Under the pieces are notes generated by a model. That model was not told the DNA's origin. It made no database searches and worked only from the letters and a program-made list of their open reading frames with translations. The translations under genes and the position numbers were made by a program. Below are positions 43,630 to 52,837 of a DNA stretch of 64,000 nt, one piece after another. Within the stretch, counting starts at the first letter, position 1; the number at the start of each line of letters is the position of its first letter. Source of the stretch: an uncultured Rhodospirillales bacterium (GTDB lineage: Bacteria; Pseudomonadota; Alphaproteobacteria; CACIAM-22H2); the NCBI GenBank assembly GCA_937926175.1, contig CALANV010000037.1, forward strand, positions 186,001 through 250,000. Direction: 5' to 3'.

Positions 43630-44310
43630 ATGGAAAACGTGCTGTATCTGGCCTCGGTATGGGTGATCCCGGCCCTGACGGCGATTACCCTGCACGAGGC
43701 AGCGCACGGCTACGCGGCGGAGGTTTTCGGCGACGACACCGCCCGGCGGCTCGGGCGCGTGTCGATGAACCCGCTGCGCCACGTCGACCCATTCGGCACG
43801 ATACTGCTGCCGGCACTGCTGCTTCTTACGCGGGCGCCGTTTCTGTTCGGTTATGCTAAGCCCGTACCGGTCAATTTCGGCCGTCTCAAAAATCCGCGCC
43901 GGGACATGGTGTTCGTGGCCGCGGCGGGCCCGGCGATGAACCTCGTTCTGGCGCTCTTGGCGGCATTCCTGTATCACGGCATCGACTGGTTTCCGCCACG
44001 AGTCGCGACGTGGCTCGGGCACAATCTGGCAAATGCTGTCACGCTGAACGTGATTCTGGCCGTCTTCAACATGCTGCCGATCCCGCCGCTCGACGGAGGG
44101 CGCGTCGCCGTTGGATTGCTGCCGACGGCGCTCGCGGTGCAGCTTGCGCGCCTGGAGAGGGTCGGGATCCTCATCGTTCTCGGTGCGCTGTTCCTGCTGC
44201 CCATGTTGGGCGACATGGTCGGCCTCGACCTCAATGTTTTCGCGTGGCTCGTCGGCATTCCGGCCGATGCGGTCATCGACCTCATCATCAGGGCAGCGGG
44301 GCATGGCTGA
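43630..44310 (+). CDS. Site-2 protease family (M50) membrane metalloprotease
   Basis: The 226-residue protein is a membrane-embedded zinc protease of the compact M50 type (YwhC-like). HEAAH at residues 22-26 gives two zinc ligands and the catalytic Glu. NMLPIPPLDGGRVAV (about 150-164) provides the Asp ligand. About six hydrophobic helices span the membrane; there is no PDZ or CBS domain. Its last 8 bp overlap scpA. The gene lies between nagZ and scpA; the substrate is not predictable. Confidence 0.9.
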   Translation: MENVLYLASVWVIPALTAITLHEAAHGYAAEVFGDDTARRLGRVSMNPLRHVDPFGTILLPALLLLTRAPFLFGYAKPVPVNFGRLKNPRRDMVFVAAAGPAMNLVLALLAAFLYHGIDWFPPRVATWLGHNLANAVTLNVILAVFNMLPIPPLDGGRVAVGLLPTALAVQLARLERVGILIVLGALFLLPMLGDMVGLDLNVFAWLVGIPADAVIDLIIRAAGHG

Positions 44311-45157
44311 GAACGAATCGGCGGTGCCGTTCGAGGAAGATCCCGCGGGCGCACGGACCGCCGCCGCCGAGACGGCAGCAGACAGCGATACGCTGGTCGT
44401 TGATCTCGAAGGTTACGAAGGACCGATCGACGTTCTGCTGACGCTTGCGCGCGAGCAGAAGGTCGATATCACGCGGATCTCGATCCTGGCGCTGGCCGAC
44501 CAGTACATCGCCTTCATCGCGCGGGCGCGGCGCGTACGGCTGGAGGTCGCCGCAGACTACCTGGTCATGGCGGCCTATCTCGCATACCTCAAGTCGCGCC
44601 TGCTGCTGCCGGCTCCGCCGGACAACAACTCCGAGCCGACGGCCGCCGAAATGGCGGCGGCGCTGGCGTTCCAGCTACAGCGGCTGCAGGCGATGCAGGA
44701 GGCCGGTGCACGCCTGATGGCGCGCCCGCAGCTCGGCAAGGACGTGTTCGGGCGCGGCGCACCGGAAGGGATTCGCGTAATCACCAAGCCGCAATACCAA
44801 GCAACGCTTTATGACCTGCTCAAGGCGTACGGCGAACATCGGGCGCGGCGGCAGCCGTCCTTGCTCCGAATCGTTCCGACCGAGCTCTATTCGATGGAAA
44901 TGGCGCTCGAACGGCTGTCGGCGATGCTCGGTCGCCTGCCGGACTGGACGACGCTGCACTCCTTCATTCCGCCGGAGATCGCCGGGGGCGTCGTGGCGCG
45001 CTCGGCTCTCGCAGCCATGTTCGCGGCCAGTCTCGAGCTGGTCCGCGCCGGCAAGCTGCAGCTTCGCCAGGACCGCATGTTCGGCCAAATCTACATCCGG
45101 AGGGCACCCGATAATCCCGTGACGGAACTGCCAGTGCCCGAAAGGCAAGCTCCATGA
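44303..45157 (+). CDS. scpA: Segregation and condensation protein A
   Basis: The 284-residue protein is the kleisin of the SMC-ScpAB condensin. Family features are LVVDLEGYEGPIDVLLTLAR, QKVDITRISILALADQYI and YLVMAAYLAYLKSRLLLP in the N-terminal SMC-neck binding part, and a C-terminal winged-helix segment. It bridges SMC heads and binds ScpB for chromosome compaction. It overlaps the M50 gene by 8 bp and scpB by four bases (ATGA), so all are coupled. Confidence 0.94.
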   Translation: MAENESAVPFEEDPAGARTAAAETAADSDTLVVDLEGYEGPIDVLLTLAREQKVDITRISILALADQYIAFIARARRVRLEVAADYLVMAAYLAYLKSRLLLPAPPDNNSEPTAAEMAAALAFQLQRLQAMQEAGARLMARPQLGKDVFGRGAPEGIRVITKPQYQATLYDLLKAYGEHRARRQPSLLRIVPTELYSMEMALERLSAMLGRLPDWTTLHSFIPPEIAGGVVARSALAAMFAASLELVRAGKLQLRQDRMFGQIYIRRAPDNPVTELPVPERQAP

Positions 45158-46113
45158 CCGATGCGAACACGGAAATGACAGGCGAACCGCAGGACCCGAT
45201 CGAGCCGACCTCTGATACCGAGCAGGAGAGGTCTGAGGAGCATGCACCAGCGGAGGCCGGTGCAACCGCCGAGACGACCGAGGTGACTGCGGTGACCGCG
45301 GAGACGGCCGACGCGACTGAGGCGACCGCAGAGGTGGCCGAAACGACCTTGGCGACCGAGGCGGCCGCAGAGCCGACCACGGAGCCGACCGAGGACGAAA
45401 TCCAGCGTGCGCAGTCCCGTGCACAAGCCTTGCGCGCGATCGAGGCGTTGTTGTTCGCATCGACGGAGCCGATGGATGCGAAGGCGATCGCCAAGCGGCT
45501 GCCGGAGGGTACGGATGTCGAAGCGCTGATCGACGAGCTCGAGGCGCAATACGCCAATCGCGGGATCAATCTCGTGCGCGTTGCCGGCAAGTTCGCGTTC
45601 CGGACGGCCCCGGATCTTGCGTCGATCCTGCAGATCGAGACGGTCGTACCGCGGAAGCTGTCGCGGGCGGCAATCGAGACGCTTGCGATCATCGCCTATC
45701 ATCAGCCGATCACGCGCGCCGAGATCGAGGAGATCCGGGGAGTTGCCCTGTCGCGCGGCACGCTCGACACGTTGATGGAAGCGGGCTGGATCCAGCCCAA
45801 AGGCCACCGCGAGACGCCGGGCCATCCGGCGACATGGGTCACGACGGACGCGTTCCTGTCGCATTTCGGCCTCAACAGCATCAAGGATCTCCCGGGCATC
45901 GAGGACCTCAAGGCGGCCGGTCTGCTCGATGCGCGCCCCACCGTCAGCGCCTACAGTGAAGAGGGCAAGCTCGGCGCCGAAGACGGCGAGACGGACGAGG
46001 ACAGCGACGAATCCGACGAATCTGGCGAGTCCGGCGAAACGCCGGAGGCCGGGATGCCGCCCGAGCCGGTGGCAGAGGCGCCGGACGACCGGCAGGAGCG
46101 GCCGGCCGAGTAG
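45154..46113 (+). CDS. scpB: Segregation and condensation protein B with long acidic tails
   Basis: The 319-residue protein has a normal ScpB core (about residues 85-255) with two winged helices: ALRAIEALLFASTEPMDAKA, IETLAIIAYHQPITRAEIEE and IRGVALSRGTLDTLMEAGWI. It dimerises and binds ScpA. Unlike the roughly 200-residue norm, it carries an 80-residue N-terminal tail of repeated Thr/Ala/Glu and a 60-residue acidic C-terminal tail of Glu, Asp and Ser. Both should be disordered. Confidence 0.93.
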   Translation: MTDANTEMTGEPQDPIEPTSDTEQERSEEHAPAEAGATAETTEVTAVTAETADATEATAEVAETTLATEAAAEPTTEPTEDEIQRAQSRAQALRAIEALLFASTEPMDAKAIAKRLPEGTDVEALIDELEAQYANRGINLVRVAGKFAFRTAPDLASILQIETVVPRKLSRAAIETLAIIAYHQPITRAEIEEIRGVALSRGTLDTLMEAGWIQPKGHRETPGHPATWVTTDAFLSHFGLNSIKDLPGIEDLKAAGLLDARPTVSAYSEEGKLGAEDGETDEDSDESDESGESGETPEAGMPPEPVAEAPDDRQERPAE

Positions 46114-46239
46114 GGCACCCTTTGTCGTTGCAGTGACGGGCGTCGGCGCGGTTCTTGCTATTGCAAACGGTTCGCAACTGACCTAGCGTGGCGGCCTTGC
46201 TGGACGACCCGTCCGGCCCCTCATTTCAGCACAGCGCCG

Positions 46240-47919
46240 GTGCCGACCGCCTCTCGACCACTCACGCTCAGTTCGCCTGCGCTCCGCCTCGACGGGTGGG
46301 GTGTCGGGGCCGCCGTCTTCGCCACGCTCGTCGCCGTCCCGGTCCTGGTGGTGCTGGGCAGCCTGTTGATGCCGTTTACAGATGCCTGGGCGCACCTGGC
46401 GGCCACCGTGCTGCCGCGCTACGTCGTGAACTCGATCTGGCTCATGCTCGGCGTCGGACTGGGCGTGGTGCTTCTCGGCGTGCCGACCGCGTGGCTCGTC
46501 ACGATGACGAGGTTTCCGGGCGTCCGCATCTTCGAGTGGGCGCTGATCCTGCCGCTCGCCAGTCCGGCCTATGTCATCGGCTACACCTACACGGGACTGC
46601 TCGACTACGCCGGCCCGGTGCAGAGCGCGCTGCGCGCCGCCTTCGGGTGGTCCGCAGGCGATTACTGGTTCCCGGACATGCGATCGCTCGGCGGCGCGAT
46701 CATCGTTCTGACCCTGGTCTTCTATCCGTACGTGTATCTGCTGGCCCGTGCCGCGTTCCTGAACCAGTCGGTCTGTGCGCTGGAGGTAAGCCGCACACTG
46801 GGGCGCACGGCGTGGCAGAGCTTCACGCACGTGGCGCTGCCGCTGGCGCGGCCGGCGATCGTCGGCGGTGTGGCGCTCGCGTTGATGGAGACGCTGAGCG
46901 ATTTCGGCACTGTTCAGTATTTCGGGGTCGATACGTTCACGACCGGGATCTATCGCACCTGGCTCGGCATCGGAGAGCCGGTTGCGGCGCTGCAGCTCGC
47001 GGCGGTTCTGCTCGTGTTCGTCTTCGCGGTTCTGCTGCTGGAGCAATGGTCGCGCGGCGAGCAGCGCTACCATCATACGTCGCGGTATTACCGGCGTCTG
47101 CCGACTTATCCGCTGCGCGGCATGCATGCGGCGGGCGCGTGGCTGATGTGCGCGTTTCCGGTCGTGTTCGGGTTCCTCGTTCCGGCGGCGGCGCTCGCCG
47201 TATGGACGGTCGAGAATGCCGCGCTTGCGCTCGATCCGGCCTTCCACCAGCTGCTCCGCAACACGTTGATCCTGGCCGCGGGCGGGGCTGTCATCACCGT
47301 TCTCGCCGCCGTGCTGCTTGCCTATGCGCTGCGGCTCAGGGGCGGTACCTTCGTGCGCGTGGCGGCCCGTATGGCCACGCTCGGATATGCCGTTCCGGGC
47401 GCCGTGGTGGCGGTGGGCATTCTCCTGCCGTGCGTCCGGCTCGACAACTGGATCGATGCAACCGCACGTGACTTGTTCGGCGCCGGCACGGGGCTGCTCA
47501 TGTCGGGCACATTGGTGGCCGTCATCTACGCCTATGTCGTGCGCTTTCTCGCCGTCGCGTTCAATCCGATCGAGGCGGGCCTCGGCCGGATCACGCACTC
47601 CATGGACGGTGCAGCGCGCGTCCTGGGTGCGAGTCCGGCCGCTACGCTCATGCGCGTTCACGCCCCGCTGATGGCTGGCAGCGTGTTGACGGCCACGATC
47701 CTGGTGCTCGTGGATGTGATCAAGGAGCTGCCGGCCACGCTGCTCATGCGCCCGTTCAACTTCGACACGCTCGCGGTCCGCACCTATCAGCTTGCCGCCG
47801 ACGAGCGGCTTGCCGAGGCGGCGTTGCCGTCGATGACCATCGTCGCGGTCGGCATCGTGCCGGTCATTCTGCTGTCGCTGGCGATTGCACGCTCGCGGCC
47901 GGGCGATTCAGGGGCGTGA
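46240..47919 (+). CDS. Iron-type ABC transporter permease (FbpB-like, fused double permease)
   Basis: The 559-residue protein contains two permease halves with about twelve membrane helices. EAA-type loops are seen in EVSRTLGRTAWQSFTHVALP (first half) and DGAARVLGASPAATLMRVHA (second half). ALMETLSDFGTVQYFGVDTF is typical of ferric iron permeases (FbpB/AfuB). The GTG start at 46240 has no clear ribosome site, so the true start may differ. The ATPase gene begins one base after its stop. No periplasmic binding protein is adjacent, and the pair interrupts the conserved scpB-tatA order. Confidence 0.88.
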   Translation: MPTASRPLTLSSPALRLDGWGVGAAVFATLVAVPVLVVLGSLLMPFTDAWAHLAATVLPRYVVNSIWLMLGVGLGVVLLGVPTAWLVTMTRFPGVRIFEWALILPLASPAYVIGYTYTGLLDYAGPVQSALRAAFGWSAGDYWFPDMRSLGGAIIVLTLVFYPYVYLLARAAFLNQSVCALEVSRTLGRTAWQSFTHVALPLARPAIVGGVALALMETLSDFGTVQYFGVDTFTTGIYRTWLGIGEPVAALQLAAVLLVFVFAVLLLEQWSRGEQRYHHTSRYYRRLPTYPLRGMHAAGAWLMCAFPVVFGFLVPAAALAVWTVENAALALDPAFHQLLRNTLILAAGGAVITVLAAVLLAYALRLRGGTFVRVAARMATLGYAVPGAVVAVGILLPCVRLDNWIDATARDLFGAGTGLLMSGTLVAVIYAYVVRFLAVAFNPIEAGLGRITHSMDGAARVLGASPAATLMRVHAPLMAGSVLTATILVLVDVIKELPATLLMRPFNFDTLAVRTYQLAADERLAEAALPSMTIVAVGIVPVILLSLAIARSRPGDSGA

Positions 47920-47920
47920 C

Positions 47921-49015
47921 ATGCAGCCGATTGCACTTGGGATCGCCGATGTCAGCCATGCCTATGGCGGGCGCACGGTCGTACGGGGCGTGACGCTGAC
48001 GGTGGCGCCGGGCGAACTCGTGTGCCTGGTCGGCCCGTCGGGCTGCGGCAAGACGACGCTGCTTCGCATCGCAGCGGGCCTCGAAGAGCTGCAGCAGGGG
48101 CGCATCATGATCGACGGCTGCGCCGTGGCCGAGCCGGGCTATGTCGTTCCGCCGGAAGCGCGCGGCGTCGGTTTCGTGTTTCAGGACTATGCGTTATTCC
48201 CGCACTTGACCGTTGCGCGCAACGTCGCCTTCGGGCTGCACAAACTGCCGCCGAGGGAGCGCGCCGCCCGCGTGCGCGACGTTCTGTCGAAGGTCGGCAT
48301 GGCGGAATACGCGGACGCCTATCCGCACCAGCTTTCGGGCGGCCAGCAGCAGCGCGTCGCACTCGCCCGGGCGCTTGCGCCGCGACCGCGCGTGATGCTG
48401 CTCGACGAGCCGTTCTCCGGCCTTGACACGCGCCTGCGCGAGCAGATCCGTGACGATACGTTGCACGTCCTGAAGGACAGCGGTGCGGCGACGCTGATGG
48501 TGACCCATGATCCGGAGGAGGCCATGTTCATGGCCGACCGGCTGGCCGTCATGCGCGCGGGCCGGATCGAACAGGAGGGCACGCCGGTCGACATCTATAC
48601 CCGTCCCGCAACCGCCTTCGTCGCGTCGTTCTTCGGCCAACTGAACGAGCTTGTCGGGGTGGTGCGCAACGGCGCCGTCTACACGCCCTTCGGCGCGATT
48701 GCGACGCCGGGGCTCGGCGACGGTACGAAGGTGGACGTCCTGATCCGGCCGGAAGGGCTAAGGTTATCGGTGGCGGACGGCAGGGGCAGCTCGGCCGTTG
48801 CGGCCCAAGTGATGACCTCGCGGCTGCTGGGGCGGAGCTCGTGGATCCATCTGCGGCTGCTGACCGGCGACGCGGCCTGGGGCGAGGGCCATGTCGGCCA
48901 CTTCCATTTTCACGTGCGCGTACCGGGGCGCTACCTGCCGCGCGAAGGCGAGATCCTGCAGGTCGGCCTGGATCCGGCCCAGGCCTTCGTTTTTCCGGCG
49001 CAGGATACCAGATAA
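47921..49015 (+). CDS. Iron-type ABC transporter ATPase (FbpC-like)
   Basis: The 364-residue protein has intact ABC motifs: Walker A GPSGCGKTT (about residue 41), Q-loop VFQDYALFPHL, signature LSGGQQQRVALARAL, Walker B VMLLDEPFSGLD, and switch His in MVTHDPEEAMFMADR. The C-terminal TOBE-like domain (about 240-355) is typical of importers such as FbpC and PotA. It energises the preceding permease. The ATG at 47921 is chosen; an in-frame start at 47885 would overlap the permease. Confidence 0.92.
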   Translation: MQPIALGIADVSHAYGGRTVVRGVTLTVAPGELVCLVGPSGCGKTTLLRIAAGLEELQQGRIMIDGCAVAEPGYVVPPEARGVGFVFQDYALFPHLTVARNVAFGLHKLPPRERAARVRDVLSKVGMAEYADAYPHQLSGGQQQRVALARALAPRPRVMLLDEPFSGLDTRLREQIRDDTLHVLKDSGAATLMVTHDPEEAMFMADRLAVMRAGRIEQEGTPVDIYTRPATAFVASFFGQLNELVGVVRNGAVYTPFGAIATPGLGDGTKVDVLIRPEGLRLSVADGRGSSAVAAQVMTSRLLGRSSWIHLRLLTGDAAWGEGHVGHFHFHVRVPGRYLPREGEILQVGLDPAQAFVFPAQDTR

Positions 49016-49094
49016 GGAACCGGCCGCCGCAGACGTTGCGGCAGGTCAGCGAATTTGCGACTATCCGCGCCATTCGGGTTTCCAGGAGTAAGCC

Positions 49095-49319
49095 ATGGGA
49101 TCGCTCAGCATCTGGCATTGGCTCGTCGTCCTCGTCGTCGTTCTGCTGCTGTTTGGCGGCGCCGGCAAGATTCCGAGGCTGATGGGTGACATGGCAAAGG
49201 GCGTGAAGGCGTTCAAAGCCGGCCTGCGGGACGAGGAGGAGGGATCCGACCGCAACCCGCCCCAGGTCAGTGCTCAGACAGCGGATGTCGAGGCGAAGAA
49301 GGACGCCTCGAAGGTGTAA
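49095..49319 (+). CDS. tatA: Sec-independent protein translocase TatA
   Basis: The 74-residue protein has one N-terminal membrane helix (about residues 6-21: IWHWLVVLVVVLLLFGG), the FG motif and hinge, an amphipathic helix (IPRLMGDMAKGVKAFKAGL) and an acidic tail. It forms the variable pore of the Tat system for folded proteins. A clear AGGAG site precedes the ATG. It is separated from tatB by a strong hairpin. Confidence 0.95.
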   Translation: MGSLSIWHWLVVLVVVLLLFGGAGKIPRLMGDMAKGVKAFKAGLRDEEEGSDRNPPQVSAQTADVEAKKDASKV

Positions 49320-49328
49320 CATCCTGGC

Positions 49329-49351
49329 GGCGGCGGCTCCTGATCGGAGCC
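49329..49351 (+). other. Hairpin between tatA and tatB
   Basis: GGCGGCTCC (49329-49337) and GGAGCCGCC (49343-49351) form a perfect 9 bp stem with a five-base loop. No T-run follows, so it is more likely an mRNA-stabilising or attenuating element than a full terminator. Confidence 0.6.
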
Positions 49352-49400
49352 GCCCGCGCGAGGACCACATAACGGCCGCTCCGGCGGTCGAGAGCCCTTC

Positions 49401-49808
49401 ATGTTCGACCTGAGCTGGACCGAACTGCTGTTCATTGGCGTCGCGGCGCTCATCTTCATCGGGCCCAAGGAACTTCCGGGCGCGCTGCGGACGCTCGGTC
49501 GCATGGCTGCGAAGGCGCGTGCCATGGCGCGCGAGTTCCAGAGCAATGTCGAGGATATGATCCGCGAGGCCGAGCTCGATGACGTCAAGAACCAGGTCCA
49601 GAAGCTGCAAAGCGGCGACTATGTGCGCGAGCTCGAGCGAACCATTGACCCGAAGGGCGAGATCACGGCGGCCCTGACGCCGCCCGATTTGGACGCACCG
49701 CCGGCATCCCGTCCGACGACGCCTGCCGCCGATACCGCGCCGAAGAGCGTCCCCGATTCGCGGCCGGATCAACCGGCGCCCGAGACCTCCGAGGGGCACA
49801 GGCCGTGA
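49401..49808 (+). CDS. tatB: Sec-independent protein translocase TatB
   Basis: The 135-residue protein begins FDLSWTELLFIGVAALIFIG with the TatB Glu at position 8, then KELPGALRTLGRMAAKARAM as amphipathic helix, and a Pro/Asp-rich tail. TatB and TatC form the signal-peptide receptor. It lies 81 bp after tatA and overlaps tatC by four bases (GTGA). Confidence 0.93.
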   Translation: MFDLSWTELLFIGVAALIFIGPKELPGALRTLGRMAAKARAMAREFQSNVEDMIREAELDDVKNQVQKLQSGDYVRELERTIDPKGEITAALTPPDLDAPPASRPTTPAADTAPKSVPDSRPDQPAPETSEGHRP

Positions 49809-50683
49809 GCGACGCGACGGATCACGAAGACATCGACGATAAGAAAATGCCGTTGCTCGATCACCTGATCGAGCTGCGCCAGCGGCTGATCTGGTCGCTC
49901 GTCGCTCTCGTCGTGTGTTTTCTTGTTTCCTATTACTTCTCGCAGCCGATCTTCGAGTTCCTAGTCGAACCGTTGCGGCAAATCCAGCCGGTGGACGGCA
50001 CGCGCCGGATGATTTTCACGGCGCCGACCGAGGCCTTCTTCACCTATCTTAAGGTTTCCCTCTTTACCGCTGTTTTCCTGGCCTTTCCCGTGATCGCCTC
50101 GCAGATCTGGATGTTCGTAGCGCCGGGCCTTTACAAGCACGAAAAGCAGGCTTTCCTGCCGTTTCTCATAGCTACGCCGATCCTGTTTCTTATCGGCGCG
50201 GCAATGCTTTACTACCTTATCCTTCCGTTTGCCCTGAAATTCTTCGCGAGCTTCGAGGTTCCCGCTGGGCCAGGGCAGATGCAGATCGAGCTCGAGGCGC
50301 GGATGAGCGAGTATCTCTCGCTGGTCATGACGCTGATCCTCGCGTTCGGCATCAGCTTCCAGCTTCCCGTGCTCCTCACGTTGCTGGCCAAGATCGGGAT
50401 CGTAACCTCGGAAGGGCTCGCATCAAAACGCCGCTATGCGATCGTTGGCATCCTGGCGTTTGCCGGAATCGTGACCCCGCCGGATGTCTTCAGCCAAATC
50501 AGTCTGGCGACGCCGATGTATCTTCTCTATGAAGCGTCGATCTGGGCGGCCCGCCTGATCGAGAAGAGGCGGGCGGCCCAGGAGGCGGCAGCGGACGCAG
50601 CGCTGGACGCCGAGCTTCGGCGGCAGCCTACCTCGAGTCCGCCGCCGGTCGTCGACGAAACGGACTTCAATCTGACGCGCTGA
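49805..50683 (+). CDS. tatC: Sec-independent protein translocase TatC
   Basis: The 292-residue protein has six membrane helices and TatC signatures: MPLLDHLIELRQRLIWSLVA at the N-terminus with the conserved Glu, PTEAFFTYLKVSLFTAVFLA, and FGISFQLPVLLTLLAKIGI. It recognises twin-arginine signal peptides. GTG 49805 is the start, overlapping tatB. The last 40 residues are charged and cytoplasmic. Confidence 0.96.
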   Translation: MSDATDHEDIDDKKMPLLDHLIELRQRLIWSLVALVVCFLVSYYFSQPIFEFLVEPLRQIQPVDGTRRMIFTAPTEAFFTYLKVSLFTAVFLAFPVIASQIWMFVAPGLYKHEKQAFLPFLIATPILFLIGAAMLYYLILPFALKFFASFEVPAGPGQMQIELEARMSEYLSLVMTLILAFGISFQLPVLLTLLAKIGIVTSEGLASKRRYAIVGILAFAGIVTPPDVFSQISLATPMYLLYEASIWAARLIEKRRAAQEAAADAALDAELRRQPTSSPPPVVDETDFNLTR

Positions 50684-50784
50684 GAATTCGGATCAGGTGG
50701 TAGCGGGCACGGCGGCGTGAAGCCGGGTGGACAGGCGACTCGCGCGACCGTATAACCCGCACGGCACACGACGGTCGCACTTCC

Positions 50785-52062
50785 ATGCACGACATCAAGA
50801 CGATCCGTGACAATCCGGAGGCGTTCGACGATGGGCTTGGACGACGCGGACTCGAACCGCTCGCCGCCAGCCTTCTTGCGATCGACGCGCGTCGTCGCGC
50901 GGCACAGGCGCGTCGCGACGAGCTGCAGCAGCGCCGGAACGCCGCGTCGAAGGAGATCGGCGCGGCAAAAGCGAAGAAGCTCGACACATCCGACCTGATG
51001 GCCGAGGTCGCGCGCCTCAAGGAGGCCATAAGTGCCGCCGAAAACGAGGAGCGCGAGGCTGCCGATGAACTGAACCGGACGCTGGCGGCGCTTCCGAACA
51101 TTCCGGCGCCCGATGTTCCCTTCGGCCGGAGTGCCGATGACAACCAGATGGTCCGCGCCTGGGGCGAGCCGCGCCGGTTCGACTTTGCGCCCAAGGAGCA
51201 TTTCGACCTGGGTGAAAAACTCGGGATGATGGACTTCGAACGGGCCGCGAAGCTCTCGGGTTCGCGCTTCACGGTGCTCAAGGGACCGCTCGCACGGCTG
51301 GAGCGTGCGCTCGGCCAGTTCATGCTGGACATACACACGCGCGAGTTCGGCTACACCGAAGTGAGCCCGCCCTTGCTCGTGCGTGACAGCGCCTTGTACG
51401 GCACGGGGAATCTTCCGAAGTTCGGCGAGGACCTGTTCCGCACGACGACCGATCACTGGCTGATTCCGACGGCTGAGGTGCCACTAACCAATCTGGTGGC
51501 CGACGAGGTCCTGGCCGAGGAGGTGCTGCCGCTGCGCTTTACGGCATTGACGGCGTGCTTCCGCGCGGAAGCGGGCGCGGCCGGGAAGGACACGCGCGGC
51601 ATGCTGCGTCAACACCAGTTCTACAAGGTCGAGCTGGTCTCGATCACGCGTCCGGACCAGTCGGACGAGGAGCACGAGCGCATGACGCGCTGCGGGGAGA
51701 CGGTGCTCCAGCGACTGGGGCTGCCGTACCGGGTCATGCTGCTGTGCACCGGCGACATGGGCTTCTCCGCCCGCAAGACCTACGATATCGAGGTTTGGCT
51801 GCCGGGCCAGAACACGTATCGCGAGATTTCGAGCTGCTCCAACTGCGGCGACTTCCAGGCGCGGCGCATGAACGCGCGGTTCCGCCGCGCGGGCGAGAAG
51901 GGCGGGTCGTTCGTTCATACGCTGAACGGATCCGGCATCGCCGTGGGGCGTGCGCTGATCGCCGTCATGGAAAACTACCAGCGCGCGGACGGTTCGATCG
52001 AAATTCCCGAAGCGCTGCGTCCCTACATGGGCGGTCTGACAGTTCTGACGCCGGATGTTTGA
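50785..52062 (+). CDS. serS: Serine-tRNA ligase
   Basis: The 425-residue protein is a class II synthetase. The N-terminal coiled-coil arm (about residues 25-105, rich in Ala, Arg, Lys and Glu) binds the long arm of tRNA-Ser. Catalytic motifs are seen in FTALTACFRAEAGAAGKDTR (motif 2) and NGSGIAVGRALIAVMENYQ (motif 3). It charges tRNA-Ser and tRNA-Sec. It lies about 100 bp after tatC and overlaps surE by 8 bp. Confidence 0.97.
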   Translation: MHDIKTIRDNPEAFDDGLGRRGLEPLAASLLAIDARRRAAQARRDELQQRRNAASKEIGAAKAKKLDTSDLMAEVARLKEAISAAENEEREAADELNRTLAALPNIPAPDVPFGRSADDNQMVRAWGEPRRFDFAPKEHFDLGEKLGMMDFERAAKLSGSRFTVLKGPLARLERALGQFMLDIHTREFGYTEVSPPLLVRDSALYGTGNLPKFGEDLFRTTTDHWLIPTAEVPLTNLVADEVLAEEVLPLRFTALTACFRAEAGAAGKDTRGMLRQHQFYKVELVSITRPDQSDEEHERMTRCGETVLQRLGLPYRVMLLCTGDMGFSARKTYDIEVWLPGQNTYREISSCSNCGDFQARRMNARFRRAGEKGGSFVHTLNGSGIAVGRALIAVMENYQRADGSIEIPEALRPYMGGLTVLTPDV

Positions 52063-52837
52063 GGCGCCGCTCGACCTGTCCAATGCCCGGATCCTCGTCA
52101 CCAACGACGACGGGATTCATGCACCAGGGTTGAAGATCCTCGAAAACATCGCACGCACGCTTTCGCGCGATGTCTGGGTCGTCGCGCCCGACGCGGAACA
52201 AAGCGCCGCCAGCCATTCCCTCACGCTCAGGCGGCCCTTGCGCGTCCGGCGCCTGGGGACTCGCCGTTTCGCGGTCGATGGGACGCCGACCGATTGCGTG
52301 CTGCTCGCCGTCAATCACATCCTCAGGGAGAAGCGACCGACCCTATGCCTGTCGGGCGTGAACCGCGGGGGCAATCTCGGCGAGGACGTGACCTATTCCG
52401 GCACGGTCGCGGCGGCGATGGAGGCGACGCTGCTCGGCGTTCCCGCTATTGCCCTCAGCCAGAACTATGCGAACGGCAGGAAGGTACCGTGGGCGACGGC
52501 GCTGCATCATGCGCCGAAGATCATCGCCAGGCTCACGCAGCTGCCCTGGCCGAAAAACGTCCTCATGAACGTCAATTTTCCGGATTGCGAACCGGACGGC
52601 GTCCGCGGCGTCGCCGTCGTGGCACAAGGGCGGCACAAGATCGGTGACCATCTGATGGAAACGACCGATCCGCACGGCGAACCGTATTACTGGATCGGCG
52701 CCATGCGCCTCGAGGATCCGACCCGGAAGGGTACCGACATTGCGGCAATTCGCGAAAACAAGATCTCCGTGACGCCGCTTTACCTCGACCTGACGCACAA
52801 GGCGTCGATGCGCAAACTTGCGGCGGCGTTCAAGTGA
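52055..52837 (+). CDS. surE: 5'/3'-nucleotidase SurE
   Basis: The 260-residue protein has the SurE fold with the metal-binding motif ILVTNDDGIHAPGLKIL (about residues 12-28), VVAPDAEQSAASHSLTL and SGVNRGGNLGEDVTYSGTVA. It dephosphorylates nucleoside monophosphates and acts in stationary-phase survival. The ATG at 52055 overlaps serS, and its stop overlaps pcm (GTGA), matching the common surE-pcm pairing. Confidence 0.96.
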   Translation: MFEAPLDLSNARILVTNDDGIHAPGLKILENIARTLSRDVWVVAPDAEQSAASHSLTLRRPLRVRRLGTRRFAVDGTPTDCVLLAVNHILREKRPTLCLSGVNRGGNLGEDVTYSGTVAAAMEATLLGVPAIALSQNYANGRKVPWATALHHAPKIIARLTQLPWPKNVLMNVNFPDCEPDGVRGVAVVAQGRHKIGDHLMETTDPHGEPYYWIGAMRLEDPTRKGTDIAAIRENKISVTPLYLDLTHKASMRKLAAAFK

